A stretch of DNA of 64,000 bases, taken from the NCBI RefSeq assembly GCF_000337515.1, contig NZ_AOIQ01000021.1, forward strand, positions 179,834 to 243,833, given 5' to 3'. Shown here one piece after another: positions 44,128 to 53,324 of the stretch. The notes below the pieces were generated by a model, which was given only the letters and a program-made list of their open reading frames with translations, was not told the origin of the DNA and ran no database searches. This DNA comes from Halovivax asiaticus JCM 14624. Its GTDB lineage: Archaea; Halobacteriota; Halobacteria; Halobacteriales; Natrialbaceae. The position numbers and the translations under genes were made by a program. Position 1 is the stretch's first letter, and every line of letters begins with the position of its first letter.

Positions 44128-44412
44128 TCAGACCGTAAAGAGGTGTCCCTCGGTCGGAACGTCGAAGAGGCCGATCCGCGCGCCGGCATCGAGCCAGGCG
44201 TGCCCGTAGGAAAACGCCGCCAGTGCGTTGACCAGATCGTCGTCGTCTCGGAAGTGGCGGCCGTCTTCGAGGTAGGAGTCGGCCATCTCCCGGCACTCGG
44301 CCGCGGCAGCTTCCATCGGTGTCCCCGGCGGTGGTGCGATCGTCGCGGCGTCCAGCGCCTCCGCGAGTAGCCCCTCGTAGCGATCGGTCTTCTCCGTGAG
44401 GTCAGCGGCCAT
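44128..44412 (-). CDS. DUF357 family protein
   Basis: 94 residues, mostly helical: EKTDRYEGLLAEALDAATIAP, AAAECREMADSYLEDGRHFRDDDDLVNALAAFSYGHAWLDAGARIGLFDV. The DG-HF-x(n)-D-VNALA-x-FSYGHAWLDAG block is the DUF357 hallmark (archaeal TPR-like helical hairpin). Function unknown. Divergent from trxB. Confidence 0.85.
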   Translation of the reverse strand: MAADLTEKTDRYEGLLAEALDAATIAPPPGTPMEAAAAECREMADSYLEDGRHFRDDDDLVNALAAFSYGHAWLDAGARIGLFDVPTEGHLFTV

Positions 44413-44529
44413 ACGAGAGTACTCGACAGTCTGGGCCGTAAGCCCGTCGGCTCAATCCAGTGGCCCGGTTCTCGGCCGATACTGCCACCGAACGCAAGGC
44501 GTTTAGGATCCGTCCCCCTATACGCGGTC

Positions 44530-45858
44530 ATGAGCGAGACCGCCCGAGTCGAGATTTACACGAAGGAGGCGTGTCCCTACTGCGTGAAGGCGATGGATCT
44601 CTTCGACGAGAAGGGAGTCGAGTACGAGACGTACAACGTGACCGGCGACGACGAACTGTTCGAGGAGATGGTCAAACGGGCCGACGGCCGACAGACTGCA
44701 CCCGAAGTGTTCGTCGACGACGAGCTCGTCGGCGGCTGGGACGAGACGAGCGCGCTCGAAGAGACGGGCGAACTCGACGAGAAACTCGGGCTGGTGACCG
44801 ACGGCGGGAGCGACGACGGCGAGGTGCTCGAACATCGGCCACTCATCATCACCGGGACGGGTATCGCCGGACTCACCGCGGCGATCTACGCCGCCCGATC
44901 GAACAACGAGCCACTGGTCATCGAGGGTGACGAACCCGGCGGCCAGCTCACTCTGACGACAGACGTCGCGAACTACCCGGGCTTCCCGGACGGTATCAAC
45001 GGAACCGAACTGGTGAACAACATGAAAGAACAGGCTCGCCAGTTCGGCGCCGAAACGCGAAACGGGATCGTCGAATCGGTCGACGCGAGCGATCGGCCGT
45101 TCCGCGTCGAACTCACGAACGGTGACGTCTACACGGCGGACGCGATCATCGCCGCGTCGGGAGCCAGCGCGCGCACCCTGGGGATTCCCGGCGAGGACGA
45201 ACTCATGGGTTACGGCCTCTCGACGTGTGCGACCTGCGACGGCGCGTTCTTCCGCGGCGAGGACATGCTCGTCGTCGGCGGCGGCGACGCGGCCATGGAG
45301 GAAGCGACCTTCCTCACGAAGTTCGCCGACACGGTCTATCTCGTCCACCGTCGCGAGGGCTTTCGCGCGGAAGACTACTGGATCGATCGTGTTCAGGAGC
45401 AGGTCGATGCCGGCGACATCGAGATCATGACGAACACGGAACTGACCGAGATCCACGGCTCGCAGGAAGACGGCGTCGACCACGCCACACTGGTCGAACA
45501 TCCCGAGGGCCACCCGACAGAAAAACTGGACGACCCGGACACCGAGGAGTTCGACTTCGACGTCGGTGCCGTCTTCTTCGCCATCGGCCACACGCCAAAC
45601 ACCGACTACCTCGCTGACACTGGCGTCGAGACCGACGACGAGGGCTACCTCATCACCGAAGGTGGTGACGGCGCCGGGCAAACCAGAACCGGGGTGCCCG
45701 GAATTTTCGGCGCCGGCGACGTCGTCGACTACCATTACCAACAGGCCGTAACGGCTGCCGGAATGGGATCGAAGGCCGCCCTCGACGCCGACGAGTATCT
45801 AGAGGAACTGGAGCGCGAGTCCACACCCGAAGCCGAAGCCGCCGCGGCGGACGACTAA
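44530..45858 (+). CDS. trxB: Glutaredoxin-thioredoxin reductase fusion
   Basis: 442 residues. Residues 1-90 are a glutaredoxin with CPYC at 15-18 (VEIYTKEACPYCVKAMDLF, TAPEVFVDDELVGG). Residues 103-442 are a TrxB-type flavoprotein: FAD loop ITGTGIAGLTAA, redox pair CATC in STCATCDGAFF near 236-239, NAD(P)H loop VVGGGDAAMEEA near 255, and GIFGAGDV near 395. The FAD loop reads GTGIAG where GSGPAG is usual. The fused glutaredoxin may deliver electrons to low-molecular-weight thiols. A TTTAGG box 26-31 bases upstream suggests a leaderless transcript. Confidence 0.92.
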   Translation: MSETARVEIYTKEACPYCVKAMDLFDEKGVEYETYNVTGDDELFEEMVKRADGRQTAPEVFVDDELVGGWDETSALEETGELDEKLGLVTDGGSDDGEVLEHRPLIITGTGIAGLTAAIYAARSNNEPLVIEGDEPGGQLTLTTDVANYPGFPDGINGTELVNNMKEQARQFGAETRNGIVESVDASDRPFRVELTNGDVYTADAIIAASGASARTLGIPGEDELMGYGLSTCATCDGAFFRGEDMLVVGGGDAAMEEATFLTKFADTVYLVHRREGFRAEDYWIDRVQEQVDAGDIEIMTNTELTEIHGSQEDGVDHATLVEHPEGHPTEKLDDPDTEEFDFDVGAVFFAIGHTPNTDYLADTGVETDDEGYLITEGGDGAGQTRTGVPGIFGAGDVVDYHYQQAVTAAGMGSKAALDADEYLEELERESTPEAEAAAADD

Positions 45859-45986
45859 GCCGGCCCGACGCTTTCAGTTGTCCACTCGAAACGGATCCCC
45901 CAGTTTCTCGGCACCTATCGATATTGAAATCTGCGGCGAAGGGGAACAATTTTTACCTGACGGGTTAGAACTGTTACGTGACGACA

Positions 45987-47093
45987 ATGGTCTTCCGACG
46001 AACACTGTTAGTCTGTACAGTCGCTGCCCTCCTGCTCTTTGCGGGTTGTCTGGGGCCGTTCGCCCCGGACGAGGGAAGCGAGACCGAACCAGAATCCGAA
46101 TCCCTCGATGCGGCCGAACTGGTCGAGCGATCGCAGTCGCGCAACGCGTCGTCCGGCCCACTTCACGCCACCATGACGACGTCGATGAGCGACGGCACGG
46201 AGACACAGTCTGTCACCTACGAGGTCTGGCAGCGCTCCGCCGGCGAGATGCGCATGGAAGTCGTCGATGCCGACGAGGGACTGGGCGCGCCGGACGTGAT
46301 GGTCCTCGACGGGTCGACCACCTGGATGTACGACGAGGACGGGAACCGAGCCGTCCGGATGGATATGGGATTCGATCCCGAGGAGATGATGGAGTTCGGT
46401 GAGCAGCTGAACGACGTGGCGTTCGACGGGATGGAGGCCGAACGCGTCGGGACCGACACCGTCGCGGATCGGCCGGTCACGAAGGTCGAACTCACCGGCA
46501 ACGAGTCCGGCCTGATGCCCAGTGAGATGACCCTGTGGATCGACGACGAGACCTACTACCCGCTGAAACAGGAGATGGAGATGCCGGGCCAATCGGGGGT
46601 CACGATGACGATGACCTACGATGAGTTCGACCCGGATGCGGAGCTCTCCGACGATCGGTTCACATTCGATCCGCCCGAAGACGCCGAGGTCCTCGACTTC
46701 GACGATCTGCCGACGGAGACCCACGACGACGTGGAGTCGGCCGACGAAGTCGTTCCGTTCGATCTGCCGGAGCCGACCGTGCCCGAGGCGTACACGCTCA
46801 ACAGTTCGATGACGATGCAGAACCTCCAGGGCTGGTCGGCCTCGCTCCAGTACACGGACGGAGCTGACGACCATCTCTCGGTCTCCGTCGCCCAAGCGTC
46901 GGGCAACGCCATGCTTGGGTTCGGCGGCGAGACTATCGAGATCGGAGACGTCGAGGCGACGAAAACGAGCACCGAACTGTTGAACATCTCGTCGACATCG
47001 ATCAGGTGGACGAACGACGATCTGATCTACACCGTCAGCGGCACCGCCGACGAGGAGACGCTCCGCAGCATCGCCGAATCGATCGTCGAGTAA
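45987..47093 (+). CDS. LolA-like lipoprotein
   Basis: 368 residues from ATG 45987 (a GTG three codons upstream is possible). FRRTLLVCTVAALLLFAGC is a signal peptide with lipobox. Residues 45-240 resemble LolA/LppX outer-membrane-lipoprotein-carrier domains (SDGTETQSVTYEVWQRSAGEMRMEV, VLDGSTTWMYDEDGNRA, LWIDDETYYPLKQEM, FDPPEDAEV). The remaining part resembles DUF4367 (LPEPTVPEAYTLNSSMTMQ). Probably a surface lipid- or ligand-binding protein. Confidence 0.83.
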   Translation: MVFRRTLLVCTVAALLLFAGCLGPFAPDEGSETEPESESLDAAELVERSQSRNASSGPLHATMTTSMSDGTETQSVTYEVWQRSAGEMRMEVVDADEGLGAPDVMVLDGSTTWMYDEDGNRAVRMDMGFDPEEMMEFGEQLNDVAFDGMEAERVGTDTVADRPVTKVELTGNESGLMPSEMTLWIDDETYYPLKQEMEMPGQSGVTMTMTYDEFDPDAELSDDRFTFDPPEDAEVLDFDDLPTETHDDVESADEVVPFDLPEPTVPEAYTLNSSMTMQNLQGWSASLQYTDGADDHLSVSVAQASGNAMLGFGGETIEIGDVEATKTSTELLNISSTSIRWTNDDLIYTVSGTADEETLRSIAESIVE

Positions 47094-47160
47094 CGCCGCA
47101 GATCGTGGTGTCGGCTACCTTTTCTTCGACCCGGAACGCGCAGCCGAACCGTACCGCGAG

Positions 47161-47958
47161 TCAGAACGGGAACAGCGAGTCGGCCGCCGGATCGCGTTCG
47201 AGCAGTTCGATCTCGTGGCCGTCCTGGTCGCGGGTGAACGCGTACAGGTGGTCACAGTCGGCTGGCTCGCGGTAGTCGTCGGCCTCCCGCGTCTGCAACT
47301 GGTCCCAGTCGTCCTGGAGGTCGTCGACCCGTACGCAGAGGTGGCCCCAGCCGTCGCCCTGTGTGTAGGATCGGCCGTCGTAGTTGTAAGTGAGTTCGAC
47401 GGCCATCGCCTCGTCGGCGGCGTTGCGGGGTTCGACGAAGTAGTTCGCGAAGGAGTCGGCCTCCCAGCGGCCGACCTCGTCGTACTCGAACTTGCGGGTC
47501 CAGAAGCCGAGCGCGTCGTCGGCGTCCTCGACGCGGATCATGGTGTGGTCGATCGACCACAGCGCCCCCTCGTCGGGAGAGCGCTGGACGATCTCGATCT
47601 CGTGGCCGTCGGGATCTTTGACGAAGGCGTAGTGGCCGCCGCAGGACTCGGGGTCGCGGTAGTCCGCGACGCCCTCGTCCATCAGCTGGGCGTAGTAGTC
47701 TTCGAGTTCCCCTTCGGGAACCCGCACCGCAATGTGCCCCCACGCGTCACCGATCTCGACCTCGTCCGTCCCGTGGTTGTGCGTGAGTTCGAGCAACGCG
47801 CCGTCCTCGTGCATGTCCTCGGGGCCGAGGTAGACGAGGGTAAAGTCCTCACCCTCGTGGCGGTCTTTCTCTTCGTAGTCCAGATGTGTCTGGTACCACT
47901 CGAGCGATTCTTCGAGGTCCGAAACGCGAATCATGGTGTGGTCGACGATGCCGTCCAT
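47161..47958 (-). CDS. Tandem VOC-domain protein (glyoxalase-like)
   Basis: 265 residues made of two vicinal-oxygen-chelate domains, both starting with IDHTMIRV or VDHTMIRV. Domain 1 (1-130) carries LGPEDMHEDGALLELTHNHG and KDPDGHEIEIVQ; domain 2 (138-265) carries MAVELTYNYDG and RDQDGHEIELLE. The metal ligands His and Glu occur in both (DHTMI, ELTxN, GHEIE), as in lactoylglutathione lyases. A double-domain form implies an internal duplication. Haloarchaeal methylglyoxal metabolism is one possible role. Confidence 0.88.
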   Translation of the reverse strand: MDGIVDHTMIRVSDLEESLEWYQTHLDYEEKDRHEGEDFTLVYLGPEDMHEDGALLELTHNHGTDEVEIGDAWGHIAVRVPEGELEDYYAQLMDEGVADYRDPESCGGHYAFVKDPDGHEIEIVQRSPDEGALWSIDHTMIRVEDADDALGFWTRKFEYDEVGRWEADSFANYFVEPRNAADEAMAVELTYNYDGRSYTQGDGWGHLCVRVDDLQDDWDQLQTREADDYREPADCDHLYAFTRDQDGHEIELLERDPAADSLFPF

Positions 47959-48053
47959 GGGCGTGCGTACGCGGTCGTGGCGAAAAAACGTGTGGAAGGC
48001 GGCAGGGAGGCCGAGTCGCGCACGATCATTGAACCGTTTGGTCGAACCGACGT

Positions 48054-49778
48054 CTACTCGGTCTGGGAGCCGCCGTCGACAGACACGTCAGACTCCGACC
48101 CGGGCGTCACCGGATCCCCGGCGTATTCCGATCCGTTAGCGGCGATCGGTTCGACACCTTTTCGACGCGCGTCGAATTCCGAGAGGCCGTAGACCAGGCC
48201 GGTCAGGAGCACGACGCCGATCGGGAGCAGGACGAACGGCGTGATGCGGGTGAATCCCCAGACGGTCATCAACAGCGCCGAGACCAGCCCGACCGTCAGC
48301 GCGTACGGTATCTGGGTTCGGACGTGGTCGATCAGATCTGCCCCGGTGAACGTCGCCGAGAGCACGGACGTGTCCGAGATCGGCGAACTGTGGTCGCCGA
48401 AGATCGCGCCGGAGAAGATCATGCCGACCACGGCCGAGACCATCGTGTGATCGCCCGTCATCGACCAGGCGACGGGGATCGCGATCGGGGTAAGGATGCC
48501 CATCGTCCCCCAGGCGGTCCCAGTCGAGAAGGCGATGAAGGCAGCGGCGCCGAGAACGACGACTGGGAGTACTTCGGCGGGGAGCGAATCGCCGATAACG
48601 TTGGCGACGAATCCGCCGGTATCGAGTGCGGTGACGGCCGTTCCGATTCCCCAGGCGAGGACGAGGATCGACACGGCCGTGAGCATGAGCCCGAACCCGT
48701 CGATCGTCGCGTCCGTCGACTCGCCCGCGTCCATGATACCGTAGACCTTTCCGAGGACGAACCCGGAGGCGACCATGGCGAACGAGCCGTAGACGAGCGC
48801 CGAGGCGTAGTTCGCTTTGATGAACGCGGTGTACACCGTGTCCCCCGGCCTGTCGAGGAACGAGGTCAGCGGCTCGGCGGGGAAGCCGGTCCAGAGGGCC
48901 GTTCCCAGGGTCACGACGGCAAGGACGACGACGGGAGTGAAGAAACTCGCCAATCGCGGATTCTCCGCGTGCGGATCGCCGAGATCGCCCTCGACATCCT
49001 GCATCGGCTGGGCGTCGTCCCGGGTCACCTTCCCGGTCGAGCGCGATCGGTGTTCAGCAGTGAGCATTTCGCCGTAATCACGACCGGTTACGACGATGAT
49101 GAGCACCATCACGATCGCCAGGATGGCGTACATGTTGTAGGGAATCGACTGGAGGAAGATCTCCATCTCTTCGGGCTCCTCTGCGAGGCCGAGTTCGTCG
49201 TATGCATCTCTGATTTCGCCGAGCTGGAAGGCGATCCAGGAGGAGATCGCGAGCGTCGCGACGGGCGCGGCGGTCGAGTCGACGACGTAGGAGAGTTTCT
49301 CCCGCGAAACGTGCAACTCGTCGGAGACGTCCTTGATCGTCGAGCCGACGATTGCCGTGTTGGCGTAGTCGTCGAAGAACATCACGAGCCCGAGTAGCCA
49401 CGCCGCGAACGTCGCACCGCGCTGAGTCTCGATGCGCTCTAATGCCCAGTCGCGGACGGCGTAAGAACCGCCGAGATTCCAGATCATCGAGACGCCGGCA
49501 CCGAGCAGGAGCGTGAAGATCAAGATCTGGACGTAGAAGCCGTCGTCAGCCATGATTCCGTCGACGATCCAGTCGAACGTCGTAAAGATCCCGAAGCCGT
49601 CGGCGGCGACGCCCCGGCCCCATCCGACAGGGTCGTCGAGCGGGCTCGGTCCGCCGGCGTAGAGGACCGCCCCCGACCAGATGCCCAGGAACAGCGATAG
49701 CACCGCCTTTCGCGTGATGATCGCCAATCCGATCGCTAGCAATGGTGGAACTAGCGACAGGATGCCAAATTCTGACAT
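48054..49778 (-). CDS. nhaC: NhaC-family Na+/H+ antiporter
   Basis: 574 residues from ATG 49778 (MSEFGILSLVPPLLAIGLAIITRKAVLSLFLGIWSGA). About 11-12 hydrophobic helices. NhaC features: MFFDDYANTAIVGSTIKDV, YVVDSTAAPVATLAISSWIAF, GTAWGTMGILTPIAIP, GAIFGDHSSPISDTSVLSATFTGADLIDHVRTQIPYA. The FDD/DDYAN and GDHSSPISDT motifs are the transport core. An acidic loop at about 245-275 is cytoplasmic. Expected to expel Na+ in this organism. Confidence 0.93.
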   Translation of the reverse strand: MSEFGILSLVPPLLAIGLAIITRKAVLSLFLGIWSGAVLYAGGPSPLDDPVGWGRGVAADGFGIFTTFDWIVDGIMADDGFYVQILIFTLLLGAGVSMIWNLGGSYAVRDWALERIETQRGATFAAWLLGLVMFFDDYANTAIVGSTIKDVSDELHVSREKLSYVVDSTAAPVATLAISSWIAFQLGEIRDAYDELGLAEEPEEMEIFLQSIPYNMYAILAIVMVLIIVVTGRDYGEMLTAEHRSRSTGKVTRDDAQPMQDVEGDLGDPHAENPRLASFFTPVVVLAVVTLGTALWTGFPAEPLTSFLDRPGDTVYTAFIKANYASALVYGSFAMVASGFVLGKVYGIMDAGESTDATIDGFGLMLTAVSILVLAWGIGTAVTALDTGGFVANVIGDSLPAEVLPVVVLGAAAFIAFSTGTAWGTMGILTPIAIPVAWSMTGDHTMVSAVVGMIFSGAIFGDHSSPISDTSVLSATFTGADLIDHVRTQIPYALTVGLVSALLMTVWGFTRITPFVLLPIGVVLLTGLVYGLSEFDARRKGVEPIAANGSEYAGDPVTPGSESDVSVDGGSQTE

Positions 49779-49861
49779 GCTCGACAGTAGCAAGATAGGG
49801 GATAATAAGTGTATGTGTTGCTGGCAGGGTAGTAAGTCTCGTCGGCTGCGTGAACCGTCGA

Positions 49862-50974
49862 TTACCGCCGCAGAATCAGCTTCAGAACGTCTTCGTCTTC
49901 GAGGACGTGGTCGGTGCCGACCTGCTGTTCGTCGTGGGTGGCGCTCGGCCCGGAGACGCGGGCGAAGCGAAAGCGCTCCTCCATCTCGCCGCCGAGTTTC
50001 TCGATGGCTTCGCCGATGGTGGTCCCCCGTTCGACGACGAGGGGCTCTTCCCAGTCGACGCCGCGGCCGGGTTTGTCCATGTAGACCCGAATGAGGTCGA
50101 GTTTCTCCCAGATCCGGTCTTTGAGGACGTCGAGTCCCTTCTCCGCCTCCGCGCTGATGAACGTGACTTCCTCCGGGTCGAGGTCGCGCTCCCTGAGTTG
50201 CTCGTCGACGGTCTCCTTGTAGGTGGGATCGATCAGATCGACCTTGTTCACGCAGGTGATCGAGGGGATGTACTCGCGGTTTTCCATCAGGCCGTCGATG
50301 AGCCGGTCGATGGTGAGGGTCTCCTGGAGGTTGAGCACGGCGTTGACGTAGCCCTGATCGCGAAGGACGTCTTTGATCGTCTCCTCGTCGAGTTCCTGAT
50401 CGGCGCTCGACGTGATCTTGATGCCGTCTTTGATCTTCGGACGGACCGTCACCCGCGGCGGCTCCTCGTCGACGCGGATGTTGATGTCGTACAGCTCCTC
50501 CTGGAGGCGGTCGTACTGGTCGATCTCGAACACCGAGAGGACGAAGACGATCAGGTCGGCGTTCCGGACGACGGCGAGCACCTGCTTGCCGTCGCCCTTG
50601 CCGGTTGCCGCGCCCTCGATCAGTCCGGGGACGTCGAGCAACTGGATGTTAGCCCCGCGGTGGTTCAACATCCCCGGGTTGACGTCCAGCGTGGTGAACT
50701 CGTAGGAGCCGGTCTCGCTCTCGGCGTTGGTCAGCGAGTTCAAGAGTGAGGACTTACCGACGCTTGGGAAGCCGACCAGCGCGACGGTCGCATCGCCATG
50801 TTTCTCGACCGAGTAGCCACCGCCGCCACCGGAGCCGGACTGCTGTTTCTCGAACTTCTCCTTTTTCTCCGCGAGCTTCGACTTCAGCCGGCCGATGTGG
50901 GCCTCCGTCGACTTGTTGTAGGGCGTGTTGGCGATTTCGTCTTCGATCTCGCGGATCTCCTCCTCGAGCCCCAT
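49862..50974 (-). CDS. drg: DRG-type GTP-binding protein with TGS domain
   Basis: 370 residues from ATG 50974. Order: N-terminal HTH (LEEEIREIEDEIANTPYNKSTEAHIGRLKSKLAEKKEK), Gly-rich linker, G1 GFPSVGKSS near 73, G3 DVPGLIEGA near 115, G4 NKVDLI near 255, G5 ISAEAEKG, then a TGS domain from about 300 (IRVYMDKPGRGVDW, LVVERGTTIGEAIEKLG). Archaeal DRG associates with ribosomes; full length. Confidence 0.95.
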   Translation of the reverse strand: MGLEEEIREIEDEIANTPYNKSTEAHIGRLKSKLAEKKEKFEKQQSGSGGGGGYSVEKHGDATVALVGFPSVGKSSLLNSLTNAESETGSYEFTTLDVNPGMLNHRGANIQLLDVPGLIEGAATGKGDGKQVLAVVRNADLIVFVLSVFEIDQYDRLQEELYDINIRVDEEPPRVTVRPKIKDGIKITSSADQELDEETIKDVLRDQGYVNAVLNLQETLTIDRLIDGLMENREYIPSITCVNKVDLIDPTYKETVDEQLRERDLDPEEVTFISAEAEKGLDVLKDRIWEKLDLIRVYMDKPGRGVDWEEPLVVERGTTIGEAIEKLGGEMEERFRFARVSGPSATHDEQQVGTDHVLEDEDVLKLILRR

Positions 50975-51270
50975 ATACCACAACGGAACCGGTCGGCTCG
51001 AAAAACCCTTTCCATGCTGATCGGCTGGCGGCCTTCGGTTCGTATCGGGTCGTCCCGTTCGCGCCGATTGTCGGTCGTTCGTCGTTCGCGTTCGTCGACT
51101 GATCGACGGACCGTCATCCCCTTCAACAACTGACCGATCGATCGTCGTCCTTCATCGACGACTGGCCGACCCGTCGACACCGCATTCACGAGCACGCCTG
51201 CGCACCGAGAGCCAGATCAGTACACGGACGGCCGCCTGGGGTAGCTTCCACTGGAAACTGCTTTCGGTAC

Positions 51271-51280
51271 GTATAAACGG
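51271..51280 (+). promoter_or_regulatory. TATA box upstream of the 67-residue gene
   Basis: GTATAAACGG with TATAAA at 51272-51277 lies 25-30 bases before ATG 51302. The rest of the 327-base spacer (50975-51301) after drg holds no gene, only TCGTCG-rich sequence. Confidence 0.6.
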
Positions 51281-51301
51281 TCTCTTCGAAAACCCTCACA
51301 C

Positions 51302-51505
51302 ATGCCCAGCGCGTCGATGCTGCGCGACAGCACGCAAATCGTCATTCGGAGGGCCACCCTCGACGATCTGGACGTGCAGCTCGACGATCGGTTCACGGTC
51401 ACCGTCGTCGCCGAATCCGACGAGTACTACCGGATCATCGGGAGCCCGGTCGAGATCAAGGACGTGACCGAGTTTCTCTCGACCCGCGGTGTCAACCTTC
51501 GGTAG
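51302..51505 (+). CDS. Small conserved haloarchaeal protein (VNG_1110C-like)
   Basis: 67 residues: MLRDSTQIVIRRATLDDLDVQLDDRFTVTVVAESDEYYRIIGSPVEIKDVTEFLSTRGVNLR. The strand-rich middle and IIGSPVEIK-x-V-x-x-FL pattern resemble a small haloarchaeal family I know as VNG_1110C, without function. It has its own TATA box and is followed by radB on the same strand. Confidence 0.65.
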   Translation: MPSASMLRDSTQIVIRRATLDDLDVQLDDRFTVTVVAESDEYYRIIGSPVEIKDVTEFLSTRGVNLR

Positions 51506-51586
51506 GGCCGCGTCGTCGGGTCGTCGATTGCCACCGCAACTCGACCGTTCCGGGACCTTTTTGCGGCCGCTCGCGAATATCACTGT

Positions 51587-52303
51587 GTGAACGACGCCGC
51601 GATCTCGACGGGGTGTGCGCCGGTCGACGACCTGCTGGGCGGTGGGTTCGAACGCGGAGCCGTCACGCAACTGTACGGTCCACCGGCGGCTGGAAAGACG
51701 AACCTCGCCCTCTCCGGCGCCGTCGAGGCCGCTGCCAACGGTGGGACGGCGGTGTACATCGACACTGAGGGGCTCTCGGTCGAGCGGTTCGAACAGTTGC
51801 TCACCGCCCGTGTCGACGGCGATGCCGACGATATCGCGAACGCGGAGTCGATCGCCTCACAGATCGTCATCGAGGACGCGCTCGACTTCGCCGAACAGGC
51901 AGAAGCCGTCCGCGACGTCGAGGAGTTCGCCGAACGGGCTGACCTGATCGTCCTCGACAGCGCGACCGGCTTCTATCGCCTCGAACGTGCCGGCGATGCC
52001 GAAGCCGGTGACGCGCTCCGGCAGGTGACCAGCCAGGTGACACACCTGCTCTCGCTCGCTCGTAAACACGACATCGCCGTCGTGATCACCAACCAGGTCT
52101 TCACCGACCCCGACTCGGATCGAACCCGCCCGCTCGGCGGTAACACCTTAGAACACTGGACCGGCGCCATCCTCCGGATCGATCGTTTCCGCGGCGGAAA
52201 CCGGCGCGCGACGCTCGAGAAACACCGGGCGAAGCCGGCCGGTGAGTCCGTCCAGTTCGCGATTACGGACGAGGGCCTCACAGGGAACGACCAGCAGGTG
52301 TGA
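51587..52303 (+). CDS. radB: DNA repair and recombination protein RadB
   Basis: Euryarchaeal RecA/RadA paralogue that assists RadA. 238 residues from GTG 51587. CAPVDDLLGGGFERGAVTQLYGPPAAGKTNLAL gives the RadB N-terminus and Walker A (GPPAAGKT, 30-37); Walker B is ADLIVLDSATGFYRL near 120; VITNQVFTDPDSDRTRPLGGNTLEHWT near 165 is the L2-like region. It lacks the N-terminal HhH domain of RadA, as RadB should. Length typical. Confidence 0.95.
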   Translation: MNDAAISTGCAPVDDLLGGGFERGAVTQLYGPPAAGKTNLALSGAVEAAANGGTAVYIDTEGLSVERFEQLLTARVDGDADDIANAESIASQIVIEDALDFAEQAEAVRDVEEFAERADLIVLDSATGFYRLERAGDAEAGDALRQVTSQVTHLLSLARKHDIAVVITNQVFTDPDSDRTRPLGGNTLEHWTGAILRIDRFRGGNRRATLEKHRAKPAGESVQFAITDEGLTGNDQQV

Positions 52304-52471
52304 GGCCGCTCGGCGAGCCGGGGCGATTTTCGCCGTCGATAGCGCTGACCGGCTACCCTGACCGGCCGGTTCGGACCGGCTCCACCCACCGTCGATCCGA
52401 ACCAGTTCTCCCCCGCAGCCGGTTCGGTTAGGCCGGAACGGTTATTCGAGACCGCTCGAATGGCCTGTGGT

Positions 52472-53284
52472 ATGGACAATGTTACCCGACGGACGCTGAT
52501 GAGTGCCGTCGCAGCGGGAACCACCGCCGCGGTGGCGGGTTGTACCGGCGATTTGCTCGACGACGATGCGGATTCGAGTGACGAGACGGATGCCGCCTAC
52601 GAGGAGTGGCTCGCCGCAGATCTTCTCGTCGATATGGATGCTGGAACCGTCATCTACGCTGATCTCGCTCGGATAACCGATACCTGGCCGGACGAGGCGC
52701 GTTCGGAACTGAATCTCGACTCGTTGACCGACAGCCTCGGCGTGTCCGCCGACGACGTAGACGGCATGCTCGTCTTCCAGACGAGCGGAACGGGGGTCGT
52801 TCTGACCGGCTCGTTCGATCGCGACGCGGTCGTCACGGAACTCGCCGGCGAGGCGGAGACCGAAACTGTCGGCGACTACGAAGTGGTCAACGGGGCGATC
52901 GCGATCGGCTCGGACGCGGTCGTTATGAGTTCGGACTACGAGACCCTGATCGACGCTCGGAACGGGGACGTCGATCGCATCTCGGACGTCGACGAGGAGT
53001 GGAATGCGGCGCTCTCCGGTGTTGCTGGCGCCGCGATGTCGGGTGTCATGTTCGACGACGCCGAGTCGTTCGAGTTGATGGGGATCACGATGGACGCCGA
53101 TGGTACCGATATCTCGATGGAAGCGCGAGCCCACTACGCCGACGCGGAGACGGCCGAGGCCGAAAAGGCAGACGCCGAAGCGCAGGCGCAAGCGGAGTTC
53201 GTCGAGAACGGGGAGATACAGTCGATTCGCGTGGACGGGAACGTGGTCGTGATCGAGGCGGTACTCTCCGACTTCCAGTTCTGA
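52472..53284 (+). CDS. Tat-exported lipoprotein, hypothetical
   Basis: 270 residues from ATG 52472. TRRTLMSAVAAGTTAAVAGC is a twin-arginine signal with lipobox. The mature part starts very acidic (DDDADSSDETD) and then shows repeated strand-turn patterns (GVVLTGSFDRDAVVTELAG, ETVGDYEVVNGAIAIGSDAVVMSSD) with an Ala/Glu-rich helix near 230. No domain recognised. Follows radB by 168 bases, likely with its own promoter. Confidence 0.75.
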   Translation: MDNVTRRTLMSAVAAGTTAAVAGCTGDLLDDDADSSDETDAAYEEWLAADLLVDMDAGTVIYADLARITDTWPDEARSELNLDSLTDSLGVSADDVDGMLVFQTSGTGVVLTGSFDRDAVVTELAGEAETETVGDYEVVNGAIAIGSDAVVMSSDYETLIDARNGDVDRISDVDEEWNAALSGVAGAAMSGVMFDDAESFELMGITMDADGTDISMEARAHYADAETAEAEKADAEAQAQAEFVENGEIQSIRVDGNVVVIEAVLSDFQF

Positions 53285-53324
53285 AATCGCAGGTTGTCAG
53301 CTTGCGATCGGTCACTTCGTCGGC

